Positions 1-9,321 of a DNA stretch of 64,000 bases are shown piece after piece (position 1 is the stretch's first letter; each line of letters begins with the position of its first letter). The notes under the pieces were generated by a model that was not told the DNA's origin, made no database searches, and saw only the letters and a program-made list of their open reading frames with translations. Both the position numbers and the translations under genes were made by a program. The stretch comes from Streptomyces violaceusniger (lineage in GTDB: Bacteria > Actinomycetota > Actinomycetes > Streptomycetales > Streptomycetaceae): contig BJHW01000001.1 in assembly GCA_005405945.1 (NCBI GenBank), positions 5,394,001 through 5,458,000 on the forward strand, given 5' to 3'.

Positions 1-308
1 GAGCCGACCTGGCCGTCGGCGGCGGCCTCCTTGGCGGACAGGGAGCGGGCGGCGCGGGTCAGCCGCTCGGGGGCGGCGGCCGGGACCTCGGTGTGGCGGG
101 GGTGGCCGCCCGGGCCGGTGAAGTACTCCACGTCCAGGGTGCGCTGTGACGAGGCGGCGTCAGCAGCGGCTGACGAGCCGGACGCTCCCGGCGACGCCGT
201 GGCCGGCGCGGTCATGGCCGCGGCCGCCGCCAGGGCGATGCCTCCGGCGACGGCCGCGGTGCGCAGGGGGATGCGGCTGCGTATGCGGCTCCGTATGCGT
301 CTGCGCAC
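1..308 (-). CDS. secreted protein, N-terminal fragment
   Basis: Only the first 102 codons lie in the window; the gene runs off the left edge. It starts at a GTG with GGGAG five bases upstream. The N-terminus is very basic (about eight arginines in the first 17 residues), followed by a hydrophobic Ala-rich stretch (residues 19-35) and an Ala/Ser-rich segment, which looks like a signal peptide. The mature part begins near LDVEYFTGPGG. I do not recognise the family from this fragment. A secreted or wall-associated location is inferred from the leader only. Confidence 0.6.
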   Translation of the reverse strand, partial: MRRRIRSRIRSRIPLRTAAVAGGIALAAAAAMTAPATASPGASGSSAAADAASSQRTLDVEYFTGPGGHPRHTEVPAAAPERLTRAARSLSAKEAAADGQVG

Positions 309-500
309 GGTGGCTCCCGAAGTCCTCGCGATAAGCGGCCAGTTAAGCAGGATTAATTCGCCGCTCAACCTAAGGGCTTCAGGTGTCGGGGGCAATGGGA
401 ATTAGGGAAGTGGCTAGGAAATCGGGCACCGCACAACCATGCGGCGGGCTCCTCGCCCAACACCTCCCTTCCTCCCGGTCAACCCCTCCCGACCTGCCGC

Positions 501-1873
501 TCAGCCCCTTCCCGCGCACCCCCTCCCGTCACGCGCCAGCCGCAGCAGCCGGTCCAGCACCCGGCGGCCCCGGCCCGGATCCCGTCGTGCTCGAACTCGT
601 CCGTCACCCAGGTGCGCAGGCCCCGGATCGCCCGCGCGGTGGCCAGGGAGTGCTCCGTGTCCACGTACAGGTCGTCGTGGTAGATCACGGCGGCCACCGG
701 CACGGTGTTACGGGCCAGCCGCTCGGTGTCGTACAGCGGGCCCCAGCCGGTGCGCGCGGCGAGCAGCTCGGCGGTGCGGGCGAGCGGGCGCAGCGCCGCG
801 TGGGTGTCGAGCATCCAGGGGTGCACCGTCTCGCCCGTAAGGAGCACCGGACGGTCCTCCGCGACCGCCTTACCGGCGTCGAACACGGGGAATTCGGCGC
901 GGACCCGCTCCGCGGCCCAGCCGGTGGCCCGGCCGTCCTGGGCGTAGGTCGCCTCCAGCAGGAGGCTGTAGAGCGGGATGGCGGCGCGCGAGAGGACGGC
1001 CGCCGTCTGCTCGCGGAAGGCGTCGCTCAGCCGCGGCCCGTCGGCGGTGGGCACGAACGCGTCCTCCAGGAGATAGTGCAGCCGGTGCGAGCCGTCGCCG
1101 CTGCCGAGCAGGAAGCCGAGCTGCTGGAGGGCGGGGACGGTGAGCCGGGTCCCGTCCGTCAGGACCTCCTCGTGGTCGGTCAGATGCCGCACCAGGGCCC
1201 GGACGGTGTCCGCGTCCCGCGGATAGCGGGCGTAGTGGGCGAGGGTCTTGCGCTCCATCCGCGGATAGGCGGTCCGGTAGACGGCGTCCACGTCGGTGCC
1301 GGGGTCGATCGCGGGCAGTCCGCCGGCCACCAGCACCGCGTCCAGCCCCTCGGGCGCGTGGGACAGATAGCTCACGGCGCAGAAGCCGCCGAAGCTCTGG
1401 CCGAGCACGGTCCACGGGCGGTCCCCGATGAGCCGGCGCCGGATCAGCTCGCAGTCGCGGACGATCGCGTCGGCGCGGAAGTGGGAGAGGTACGCGGCCT
1501 GTTCCTCGGGTCCGCCGCGCAGCGGCAGGGTCTGGCGGTTGGCCGGGGTGGAGCGGCCAGTGCCGCGCTGGTCGAGCAGGAGCACGCGGTATTCGTCCAG
1601 CGCGCGGTCCAGCCAGCCGGAGCGGCCCACCGGACGGTCCGCGCCACAGCCGGGCCCGCCCTGGAGGTACAGCAGCCAGGGGAGCCGCTCGCGCTCGGCG
1701 GCGGATTTGCCCGCGGCGACGACCTCTCGTGCGTAAAGCCGGATCAGCTCGCCCTCGGGAGCCTTATGGTCGAGCGGTACGTCGAAGTGATAGTCGGCGA
1801 GGAGCAGTTCCGGCTGACGGACTGTCGTCACGGCGCCCGGCCCGGCCGGTACCGCTGTGCTTGCCTGCTGCAT
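501..1873 (-). CDS. prolyl aminopeptidase-like hydrolase (peptidase family S33)
   Basis: This is an alpha/beta-hydrolase of the proline iminopeptidase type, which removes N-terminal proline from peptides in the cytoplasm. Visible motifs are the oxyanion loop QGGPG (residues 71-75), LLLDQRGTGRS (98-108), the nucleophile elbow GQSFGG with Ser160, and the histidine region FEHDGIR near the C-terminus. After that point the reading frame breaks: adding one base to the C run at 568-571 gives a natural ending of the type GRRVLDRLLRLAR and a stop at 501, for about 457 residues. As written, the ORF continues in an unlikely frame to 479. It is divergent from the XRE/TPR regulator at 1941, so the two may be linked in control. 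Confidence 0.85.
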
Positions 1874-1940
1874 CCTTCAATCCTCACGTTAAATGGACTT
1901 AGCTCGGCGATTAAGTTACCGCCGGGGAGAAGAGGGCACG

Positions 1941-3432
1941 GTGGCCGACAGAAGCGCCGGTGACGGGCGGACGGCGGGAACGGTGACGGGGGCGGCCGGG
2001 GCGGGGTCGACCGCCGAGATAGGGCGCCGGGTGCTCAGACTGCGTACCGAACGCGGCTTCACCCAGCGGCAGCTGGCCGAGCCCGCGTACACCGCCGCCT
2101 ATGTCTCCACCCTCGAGGCCGGGAAGGTGCGCCCCTCGGAGGCCGCGCTGCGCCACCTCGCGGACCGGCTCGGCGTCAGCTACGAGGAGCTGACCACCGG
2201 CCGCTCACCCCGCGACGCCACCCGGCTGCGGGCCGCCGTCACCGACGCCCGGCGGGCGCTGGCGACCGGCGCCGCCGAGGACGCCGCCGGGCTCTTCGCG
2301 GAGGTGCGCGACGAGGCGGAGCGGCTCGGGTTCGCCGAGGAGCGCTCGGCGGCCCTGCTGGGGCTCGGCGACTGCGCGCTGGAGACCGGTGACCTCACCG
2401 TCGCCCGCGACCACTTCGAGGCCGTGGAGCGGCTGCTCGCCGGTGAACCGCTGCCCCGCCGGGTCCCGGCGATCCGCGGCCGGGCCGTGGCCCACCTCCT
2501 CGCTGGTGAACTGCGCTACTCCTGCTATCTGCTGGAGAGCGCCATCGACGAGCTCAACGCCTCGGGGCTGCACGACCCGTACGCGCTGCTGCTGCTCTAT
2601 ACGGCGGCCATCGCGCCCTATATGGACATGGGGCGCACGCCCGTGCCGTACGCGCCGCCGAGTTGGCGCTCGCGCTGGCGCCGAGCGTGGACGACCCGGG
2701 GCTCATCGCACGGATGCACCGCGGAGTGGCCCGCACCCTGATCGCCGAGGGGCGGACGGCCGAGGCCGACGCCTCCCTGGCCAAGGCGCAGGAGCTGTAC
2801 GAGCAGCTGCGCATCCACACCGACCTGGCGCACTGCCACTGGATGCGCGGCTATGTGCACGCCCAGGACGGCAATCTGGAGCGCGCCGAGCGCGAACTGC
2901 GCACCGCCCGCGACATGCTGGCCTCCAAGCGGGCCGCGCTGTTCACCGTGCAGGTCGAGGTCGAGCTGGCGGATGTGCTGCGCCGCCGCGGCCGTACGGC
3001 GGAGGCGGAGGCCCTGCTGCTGCCGCTGCTGGCGCGCACCCCCGCCGCGGGGCCGCGAGCGCCCCGAACGGGCCGGACACCGCGTCGGGCGAGGCCGGGC
3101 CGGGCGAGGCCGGGTTCGGGCTCGGCGTGGCCGGGCTGACCGCCGACCGCGGCGCGGTCCACGCGGGCGGTGCCCACCGGCTGCTGGGCCTGATCGCGGA
3201 CGAACGGGGCGACACCGAGGCCGCGGAGGAGCACTACTGCGCGGCGCTCTCCCTGCTCGAACGCACCGGCGCCGCCGGTGACCTGGCCGACCTGTGCCGG
3301 CTGCTGGGCGACCTGCTGCGCCGGGAGGGCCGCCTGGAGGCCGCGATGGACGCCTACCGCACCGGGCTCGGCCACCGCGCCGCGCCCGGCACCACCACCC
3401 TGGGCCCGGCCCCCGCCGAGCCCCCCATGTGA
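1941..3432 (+). CDS. XRE-family regulator with C-terminal TPR region (two apparent frameshifts)
   Basis: An N-terminal Cro/C1-type helix-turn-helix (about residues 30-90, with FTQRQLAEPAYTAAYVS and LEAGKVRPSE) is followed by a long helical TPR-like repeat region (about 110-490). Such proteins are cytoplasmic transcription regulators that often sense a peptide or small ligand through the TPR part. The GTG at 1941 is chosen because AGAGGG lies four bases upstream; an ATG at 1893 has no such site. The protein is continuous only if one base is restored in the GGGG runs at 2630-2633 and 3049-3052, which gives about 497 residues. It faces away from the aminopeptidase gene. Confidence 0.8.
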
Positions 3433-3889
3433 GGCGTCCATCGGCCCCTCCCGCCCCCACCGACCGCCCGCCCGGCCCCTCCCCGTGGTTTCTCGGGGGC
3501 CGGCCGGCGCCTGGGTCGCCGGGCGGAGCGCCTGGTCGGGGCGCACCGCACGGCAGGCGGTCGGAGAGACGAACAGGCCGCCGCGTGTGGGGGTCGCGGC
3601 GGCCTGACCGCGGCAACGCCCCGCTGCCGTGTCCGCCGAACGCGCATCGGGAGGCACTCCGGCGCGGTCACGGGGCTGGGGTTCGGGACGACCCCACGGG
3701 GTGATGCGGCTTGAGATCCACTCTGCCTGCCGGGAGCCGCCGGGGAAATCCGCCATTGGTCTGCCGTCACCCCCTCCGACCGGCGGGGGTGTTCCCTCCC
3801 ACTGACGGAGCCAACCACTCCATATTCGCTCTCCGATGAGGCAGGCTGTCCGGGCAATGGGCATGACAGCTGAGGAGAGGGAGCGGCCG
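3433..3889. other. intergenic region, no gene seen
   Basis: This 457-base stretch lies between the XRE/TPR regulator and the two-component operon. It holds the hairpin terminator at 3574-3606 and should contain the promoter of the response regulator. I see no convincing ORF. Confidence 0.6.
3574..3606 (+). terminator. hairpin terminator
   Basis: A perfect 12-bp stem (CAGGCCGCCGCG with its complement) encloses a nine-base loop. It sits about 140 bases past the regulator stop, with no U-tract, as is usual for Streptomyces terminators. Confidence 0.65.
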
Positions 3890-4558
3890 GTGATCCGTGT
3901 GGCTGTGGTGGACGACGAGGCGCTCGTACGATCCGGTCTGCGACTGATCCTGGGCACGGCCCCGGACATCGAGGTGGTCGCCGAATGTTCCGGGGCCTTC
4001 GCGGTGGACACGGTGCTGGGCAGCAAGGCCGATGTGGTCCTGCTCGACATCCGGATGCCGGACGCCGACGGGCTCAGCGTCCTCAGACAGTTGCGGGCCG
4101 CGCCTCGCTCCCCCGCCGTGGCGATGCTGACGACCTTCGACGTCCAGGAGTACCTGGCGGCCGCGCTGCGCGCCGGGGCCGCGGGCTTCCTCCTCAAGGA
4201 CACCGATCCGGAACAGCTCGTACGGGCCGTGCGCACGCTCGCCGAGGGCGGCAGCGTGCTCGACCCGGCCGTCACCCGCGCCGTGATCGGCGGCTATCTC
4301 GCCGCCGAGGCGGAGGCGACGGCGGCCGAGGCCGTCGAGGCGCTCACCCCGCGCGAGCGCGAGGTGCTGACGCTGCTGGGCGAGGGGCTCGCCAATCCGC
4401 AGATCGCCGAGCGGATGGGGCTGGCGCCCAGCACCGTCAAGGACCATGTGCGGGCGGTGCTCGGCAAGTTGGGCGGGCTCAACCGCGTCCAGGCGGCGAT
4501 CGTGGCCGACCGCGCCGGGCTCGTCACCAGCCGTCCGCCGATAGGTGGCCCCCGATGA
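3890..4558 (+). CDS. NarL/LuxR-family response regulator
   Basis: Two domains are clear: an N-terminal receiver (residues 1-120) with the acidic pair DD near residues 8-9, phospho-acceptor Asp53 in LLDIRMPD and Lys in FLLKDTDP, and a C-terminal LuxR-type helix-turn-helix starting at LTPREREVLTLLGEG (about 145-205). It would bind DNA after phosphorylation by the kinase encoded next to it. I chose GTG 3890 because the purine-rich GAGGAGAGGGAG ends six bases upstream; in-frame ATGs exist further 5'. Its stop overlaps the kinase ATG (ATGA), so the two are translationally coupled. Confidence 0.9.
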   Translation: MIRVAVVDDEALVRSGLRLILGTAPDIEVVAECSGAFAVDTVLGSKADVVLLDIRMPDADGLSVLRQLRAAPRSPAVAMLTTFDVQEYLAAALRAGAAGFLLKDTDPEQLVRAVRTLAEGGSVLDPAVTRAVIGGYLAAEAEATAAEAVEALTPREREVLTLLGEGLANPQIAERMGLAPSTVKDHVRAVLGKLGGLNRVQAAIVADRAGLVTSRPPIGGPR

Positions 4559-5933
4559 CCGTCTCCCCGCTGCCCCCGCCCCGGAGTTCGCCCCCCGGCG
4601 CGCCGGACACGTCCGGTACGCCCGGCGCGTCCCCGGCCGCGTCGCCCGCGCCCGCCTCCTCCCTCGCCTCGCCGCCGCCCGCCCCGGCCTCCCGGCGGCG
4701 GCCGCCGCAGCGGGTCATGCGCTGGGGCTCGCTGATCGTCCCCGTCCTCCTCGCGATCGCCGACGCGCTGCTCGTCAACGGCGTCACCTTGGGCCTGGAG
4801 CTCAACGTCTCGCTGGTGGCGGCCGCCGCGCTGCTGGTGCGCCGTAAGCTGCCCGCGCTGGTCTTCCTGGTCACGCTGCCGGGGATCCTCATCGGCTACG
4901 TCTGGTTCGCGCCGATGATCGCCCTCTACACGGTGGCCCGGCTCCGCCCCGACCGGCGGCTGCTGGGGATCTCCGCGCTGCTGCTGGCCGCCGCGCACTT
5001 CATCCCCTGGCCGGTCTCCGACTTCGAGCCGACCGCGTACCGGGAGAACACCCTCACGCTGATCGACGCGTGTGTGACCTCGGTGGGGCCCATCGCGCTG
5101 GGCCTCCTGGTGCGTACCCGCGGGGAGCTCGCCGCCCGGATCGAGGACCTGACCCGCAGCCGCCGCCACGCGGACGAGCTGATCGCCGAGCAGGTGCTGT
5201 CCACCGAACGCGCCCGGCTCGCCCGCGAGATGCACGATGTGGTCGCCCATCAGGTCAGCCTCATCAGCCTCCAGGCCGGTGCGGTGCAGATCAGCGCGGA
5301 GGACGCGAAGGCGAGGGAGGGCGCCCGGACCATCCGCGAGCTGTCCGTGCGGACCCTGGACGAACTCCGCCATATGGTCGGCATCCTGCGCGCGGCGGGC
5401 GGCGACCACGAGGAGCTGACCCCGCAGCCCCGGCTGGCGGATCTGCCCCGGCTGATCGAACTCAGCGCGCTGGACGTCGACTTCGAGACGGACAGCGCGA
5501 CCCAGCGGCCGGGCCACTCGGAGGCGGTGGAACGGGCCGCCTTCCGCATCGTCCAGGAGGCGCTCACCAACGTCCGCAAGCACGCGCCGGGGCGCGGGTG
5601 ACGGTACGGGTCAACGACGCGGAGGGGGCGGGGACGGAGGCGGCTCGAGGAGCGGCGCACGAAGCACCGAACGGGGCAGCGCACGAGGCGGCTCACGGAG
5701 CGGCTCAAGCGGCGGAGGAGACGCGGGGCCTGCGGGTCGAGGTGCGCAACGGCCCGCCCGACGCCTCCGCCGTGGCCCCGGGGCTGCCGGGCGGCGGTCA
5801 CGGCCTGGTCGGGCTGCGGGAGCGCGCACAACTGCTGGGCGGCACGCTGGAGGCCGGGCCCACGGAGGAGGGCGGCTTCGTCGTGCGGGCCGACTTCCCC
5901 AAGACCCCGCGCGTCACGGGACCGACGGCATGA
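4555..5933 (+). CDS. sensor histidine kinase, HisKA_3 family (one apparent frameshift)
   Basis: The protein has a Pro/Ala-rich cytoplasmic N-terminus (1-50), several membrane helices (about 55-190), a short coiled linker, the HisKA_3 dimerisation/phosphorylation segment AREMHDVVAHQVS with His227, and a HATPase_c domain with N-box EALTNVRKHA (about 335) and glycine box GHGLVGLRER. It should phosphorylate the adjacent NarL-type regulator. The frame breaks right after the N-box; one extra G in the run at 5589-5592 restores HAPGARVTVRV and gives about 459 residues. Between the N-box and the G boxes sits an unusual Ala/His/Glu-rich insertion (nt 5625-5730) not expected in this fold. Confidence 0.85.
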
Positions 5934-6061
5934 ACGGGCCGCGCGGCGCCCCGGGCGCACCCACAGGCGTACGGACACCCCTGGGCGGACGGACGGTTCC
6001 GGGCGCCCTAGGAGGATCGGTGGAAGTCGGCTGCGGTTCGGTGGCGCCCCGAAGGGGCGCG

Positions 6062-6115
6062 GGCTGTGTCGATATGCGGCTCCGCCGCGGCTGTGTCGAT
6101 ATGCGGCTCCGCCGC
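6062..6115. repeat. 27-bp direct repeat, two copies
   Basis: Two identical 27-bp units beginning GGCTGTGTCGATATGCGGC lie head to tail between the convergent kinase and STAS genes. A second short repeat (18 bp, GGCACTTCC core, two copies) lies at about 6158-6193. Neither is coding as far as I can see. Confidence 0.8.
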
Positions 6116-6199
6116 GTGGGCGACAGCCACGACGGCGCCGCGGACGATCGACGGCAGGTCAGGGCACTTCCAGGGGCCAGGGCACTTCCGGCGGAGCGC

Positions 6200-6592
6200 T
6201 TAGGCCGACAGCGGGTCGACCGCGTCCTCGTCGTCCTCGTCCAGCTCCGTGGCCGCCCCCAGGTCGGGGTAGACGTCGAACAGCCGCCGCACCCCCAGGG
6301 CCGCGAGCACCCGGTGCACATGCGAACCGTGCGCGGCGTCCTGCGGCGGCAGGATCAGCCGCAGCCGGCCCGAGCACGACCGCATCAGCCGACGCGCCGC
6401 GATCAGTACGCCGACCCCGCTGGAGTCGCAGAACCGGACCTCCGAGAGGTCCAGAACCAGCCAATGGCGGCCCTCGGCGACCGCGTCGTGGACGTGCTGC
6501 CGGACTGCGGGCGAGGTCACCAGGTCCATCTCTCCCGAGACCTGGAGAACGACCCACTCCCCCCGCCGGTCCTCCATCACCTTCAACGTCAC
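6200..6592 (-). CDS. STAS-domain anti-sigma factor antagonist
   Basis: A 130-residue single-domain protein of the SpoIIAA/RsbV type. The phosphorylation loop is FCDSSGVGVL with the expected serine at position 58, preceded by the buried strand WLVLDLSEV. Such proteins bind an anti-sigma kinase when unphosphorylated and so release a sigma factor. An acidic tail (ELDEDDEDAVD) follows the domain. The GTG start has AAGGG about 12 bases upstream. It is divergent from the ECF-like sigma factor gene at 6889, but no kinase-type anti-sigma partner is encoded in the window. Confidence 0.88.
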   Translation of the reverse strand: MTLKVMEDRRGEWVVLQVSGEMDLVTSPAVRQHVHDAVAEGRHWLVLDLSEVRFCDSSGVGVLIAARRLMRSCSGRLRLILPPQDAAHGSHVHRVLAALGVRRLFDVYPDLGAATELDEDDEDAVDPLSA

Positions 6593-6737
6593 GCGCCCGA
6601 AGCCCTTCGCTCGCCGCTAACCGGAATTCGCTGTTCCCGGGCGGCTGCCCGCCCGTCGGCGCATGAAACTCCCCCAGGCATACGCCTTGAGGAGCGACCC
6701 TATGCCGCGCCGAAGCGTTTCGTCTCCCCGATCCCGC

Positions 6738-6788
6738 GCAAAGTGACCGTCCCAATACCATGCGCGGCCTCATTCGCACGCACTTTGC
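6738..6788. promoter_or_regulatory. spaced inverted repeat in divergent promoter region
   Basis: GCAAAGTG at 6738-6745 and its exact complement CACTTTGC at 6781-6788 lie 35 bases apart between the STAS and sigma genes. This could be a looped operator or chance; the function is not known. Confidence 0.3.
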
Positions 6789-6888
6789 CTGATGGACGCG
6801 TGTTGTGAGAGCCACCGGCATTACATTCGATATGAACGTGGGCATAGTGCCTGGAGGACCGGCCGGACAACTCGGGATTGGGGGCCGC

Positions 6889-7467
6889 ATGACGAATGAC
6901 GCACCGCCCCGCTGGGACCGCAGGATGCAACAGCGCCTGGCACGCGGCGAAGCGGCCGCACTCGCCGAGCTCTACGACCGTTTCGCCTCGCTTGTCCACA
7001 CTTTGGCGCATCGGGTCCTCGAGGACGAGACCGGCGCCGACCGCGTCACCCGGGAAGTCTTCGGCTACGTCTGGGAGAACCCGGACGCGTACGACCCCCA
7101 GCAGGGCTCGCTGCGCGCCTGGATCGCCATGCTCGCGCAGCGCCAGGCGGTGCACCGGCTACGCGCGTCGCAGACCGCCTCGGCCCGCGGGGACACCCTC
7201 ACGTCCGAGGCCCTGGAGGAGCGGATCCGCGAGGCGTCCGTGGCCGCCCGCGCCGACTACATCGTCACCTCCATGCCCGCCCCGCTGCGCGCCGCCCTGG
7301 AGCTCGCCTACTTCGACCGCCGCGACTACCGCCAGGCCGCGGCCGCCCTCGGGGTGACCGAGGACGAGGCCAGGCGCCGCCTGCGGCTGGGCCTCCAGCT
7401 GCTGTCCACGGCCCATGTCCAGCCGCCCCGCGCGGTCTCGTCTCCCGGCTACGGGCGGGCGCTGTGA
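6889..7467 (+). CDS. ECF-like RNA polymerase sigma factor
   Basis: The protein has sigma-70 region 2 (about residues 15-85, AELYDRFASLVHTLAHRVL and the region around YVWENPDAYDP) and region 4 with a helix-turn-helix (YRQAAAALGVTEDEARRRL, about 145-175). Length is 192 residues. ATG 6889 is taken because GGGGG lies four bases upstream; the frame is open back to 6805 without a better site. Its last codon overlaps the start of the next gene (GTGA), which encodes a zinc-finger anti-sigma protein, so the pair is most likely a sigma/anti-sigma module. Confidence 0.85.
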   Translation: MTNDAPPRWDRRMQQRLARGEAAALAELYDRFASLVHTLAHRVLEDETGADRVTREVFGYVWENPDAYDPQQGSLRAWIAMLAQRQAVHRLRASQTASARGDTLTSEALEERIREASVAARADYIVTSMPAPLRAALELAYFDRRDYRQAAAALGVTEDEARRRLRLGLQLLSTAHVQPPRAVSSPGYGRAL

Positions 7468-9236
7468 CCGGGCGCGGCGGGCCGGACCCGTACGACGACG
7501 CCTACGGCGAGGGCTCCGGCGGCTCCGGGGACGGGAGAGACGGGCCCGGACGGGGCAGCGACGCGGAGCCGCCGTCCCACCCCGCCGGGCCACCACGCAT
7601 ACCGCCGCCGCGGTCGGCCGCCGAGGACAGCGGCCACTGGCCGGGCGCCCTGGACGGCGGCATCCCCGCCCCGCGCCCGCCCACGGCGGACGAGACACCG
7701 ACGGACGAGACACCGACGGACGAGACACCGACGGACGAGGTGGCGGCGGACGAGACACCGACGGACGAGGTGGCGGCGGACGAGACACCGGTTGACCAGA
7801 CACCGGCGGAACGGACACCGGAGCCCCAAACGGCACCCGCCGCAGGCTCCGAACCGGAAGCGACACCGACACCGGAGCCACGCCCGGGCCTTGAGCCGGA
7901 ACCAGCCCTGGGCCCCGAACCGGAACCGACCCCGGCCCCCGGCCCGGAAGCGAATCCGGAACCGGAACCGGAACCGCGCCCGGCCCCGGAGCCACGTCCG
8001 GACGCGGAACCGCCCGCCTCCGCATCGCTCCCCGCGCCCGCGCCCGTGGTCGCGCCCGTGCCACCGGCCACCCCCGCCCCACCGGCCGTACCCCTGGCCG
8101 CGCCCACGCCCTCCGCGGCGCATCGGCTCTCGCACGATCTGCTCCGCTCGCTGCTCGGCGCCTGGGCGCTGACCGCGTGCTCGCAGGAGGAGACCTCCGC
8201 CGTCGAGGCGCACCTCAACCACTGCCCCTCCTGCGCCGAGGAGGCGCTGCGGCTGCGCGACGCCGTCGGGCTGCTGCACACCGAGCACAGCCTGGACCTC
8301 GACCCGATGCTGCGCTCCCGGGTGCTCGCGGGCTGTCTGGGCCGCCGCCCGGCGCGGATACCCATGCCCGGCTGGGCCGGTGCCTACGACGCCGAGGCCG
8401 CCCGGCTGGACGCGCTGCTGCGCGACATGGGCGAGGCCGAGTGGCGTGCGCCGGTGCGGCTCAAGTGGTTCGACGGGCGGCGGCTCATCGGTCGGGACAC
8501 CACCGTCGCCGGGGTGATCGGCCATCTGATGGTCGTGGACGGCATCGTCGCCGCCTCCCTCGGCCTCCCCGACCCGATGGGCGCCGGCGCCCCCGGCTCA
8601 CCTCTGGCCCGTACGGAGGCGTACTGGCACCACGAGCCCGGCGCCGCGTACGGGGCCGGGCCGCCCGGGGCGGTACGGGAGTTGTGGCGCGAGCAGGGCC
8701 ATGCCCTGGTCCGTACGGTGTCCTTCGCCGGGCGCGGGGTCGCGGAGCTCGACGTGCCGTACGGGGACTTCGCGCTGCCGATCCGCGACGCGTTCCTCGA
8801 CCGCGCCCTGGAGTGCTGGGTGCACGCCGGGGACATCGCCGAGGCCATCGACTACCCCTATGAACCACCGGCCTCAGCCCACCTCAAGGCCATGATCGAC
8901 CTGTGTGCCCGGCTGCTTCCGGGGACGCTGGCCGAGCGGCGCCGGGCCGGGCTCGCGTCCCCGCCCCGCCGGCTGGTCGAGGCGGGCACCCCGGGCCGTA
9001 CGCTCCATCTCCAGGTGGAGGGCACGGGCGGCGGCGACTGGTACATCCCGCTGGACTCCCCGGCGGCGGCGGCCGCGCCGGAGGAGGCGGTGGCGACGAT
9101 CGCGCTGGACCAGGAGGCGTTCTACCTGCTGGCGTCCGGGCACGTGCCGCCGCAGGAGGCGGCGGCGGGCCTGTCCGGGGACACCGAGGCGATCCGAGAT
9201 GTGCTCTTCGCCACGGCGTCCCTGTCCCGCCTCTGA
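7464..9236 (+). CDS. zinc-finger anti-sigma factor fused to a maleylpyruvate isomerase-type domain
   Basis: This 590-residue protein has three parts: a disordered N-terminal region of about 225 residues rich in Pro, Glu and Ala, including tandem DETPT repeats; a zf-HC2 anti-sigma motif with HLNHCPSC (His-x3-Cys-x2-Cys, about residues 250-257); and a DinB/MDMPI-like domain (about 310-450, AGVIGHLMVVDGIV). The zinc finger should bind the sigma factor encoded just upstream and could release it under oxidative or metal stress; that is inference. The GTG start overlaps the sigma stop. No membrane segment is visible, so it is probably cytoplasmic. The repeat-rich N-terminus looks like a lineage-specific expansion. 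Confidence 0.8.
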   Translation: MTGRGGPDPYDDAYGEGSGGSGDGRDGPGRGSDAEPPSHPAGPPRIPPPRSAAEDSGHWPGALDGGIPAPRPPTADETPTDETPTDETPTDEVAADETPTDEVAADETPVDQTPAERTPEPQTAPAAGSEPEATPTPEPRPGLEPEPALGPEPEPTPAPGPEANPEPEPEPRPAPEPRPDAEPPASASLPAPAPVVAPVPPATPAPPAVPLAAPTPSAAHRLSHDLLRSLLGAWALTACSQEETSAVEAHLNHCPSCAEEALRLRDAVGLLHTEHSLDLDPMLRSRVLAGCLGRRPARIPMPGWAGAYDAEAARLDALLRDMGEAEWRAPVRLKWFDGRRLIGRDTTVAGVIGHLMVVDGIVAASLGLPDPMGAGAPGSPLARTEAYWHHEPGAAYGAGPPGAVRELWREQGHALVRTVSFAGRGVAELDVPYGDFALPIRDAFLDRALECWVHAGDIAEAIDYPYEPPASAHLKAMIDLCARLLPGTLAERRRAGLASPPRRLVEAGTPGRTLHLQVEGTGGGDWYIPLDSPAAAAAPEEAVATIALDQEAFYLLASGHVPPQEAAAGLSGDTEAIRDVLFATASLSRL

Positions 9237-9321
9237 GGAGCGCGGCGCCTCTGAGGAGCGCGGCGATCGACCTCGGTCGAAGGGAACCGACCTCGGTCGA
9301 AGGGGACCGGCCTCAGTCGAA
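9228..9321. repeat. two stop-spanning tandem repeats between convergent genes
   Basis: Two copies of an 18-bp unit (CGCCTCTGAGGAGCGCGG) start at 9228 and 9246; the first carries the TGA of the anti-sigma gene. Directly after, three copies of a 20-bp unit occupy 9262-9281, 9282-9301 and 9302-9321; read on the minus strand the last one (TTCGACTGAGGCCGGTCCCC) carries the stop of purU. Both genes thus end inside their own, unrelated repeat. Confidence 0.9.

Noticed and set aside
5589..5592. Programmed ribosomal frameshifting in the histidine kinase
   Set aside because: There is no slippery heptamer or downstream structure pattern, and many other genes show the same kind of run-length break.
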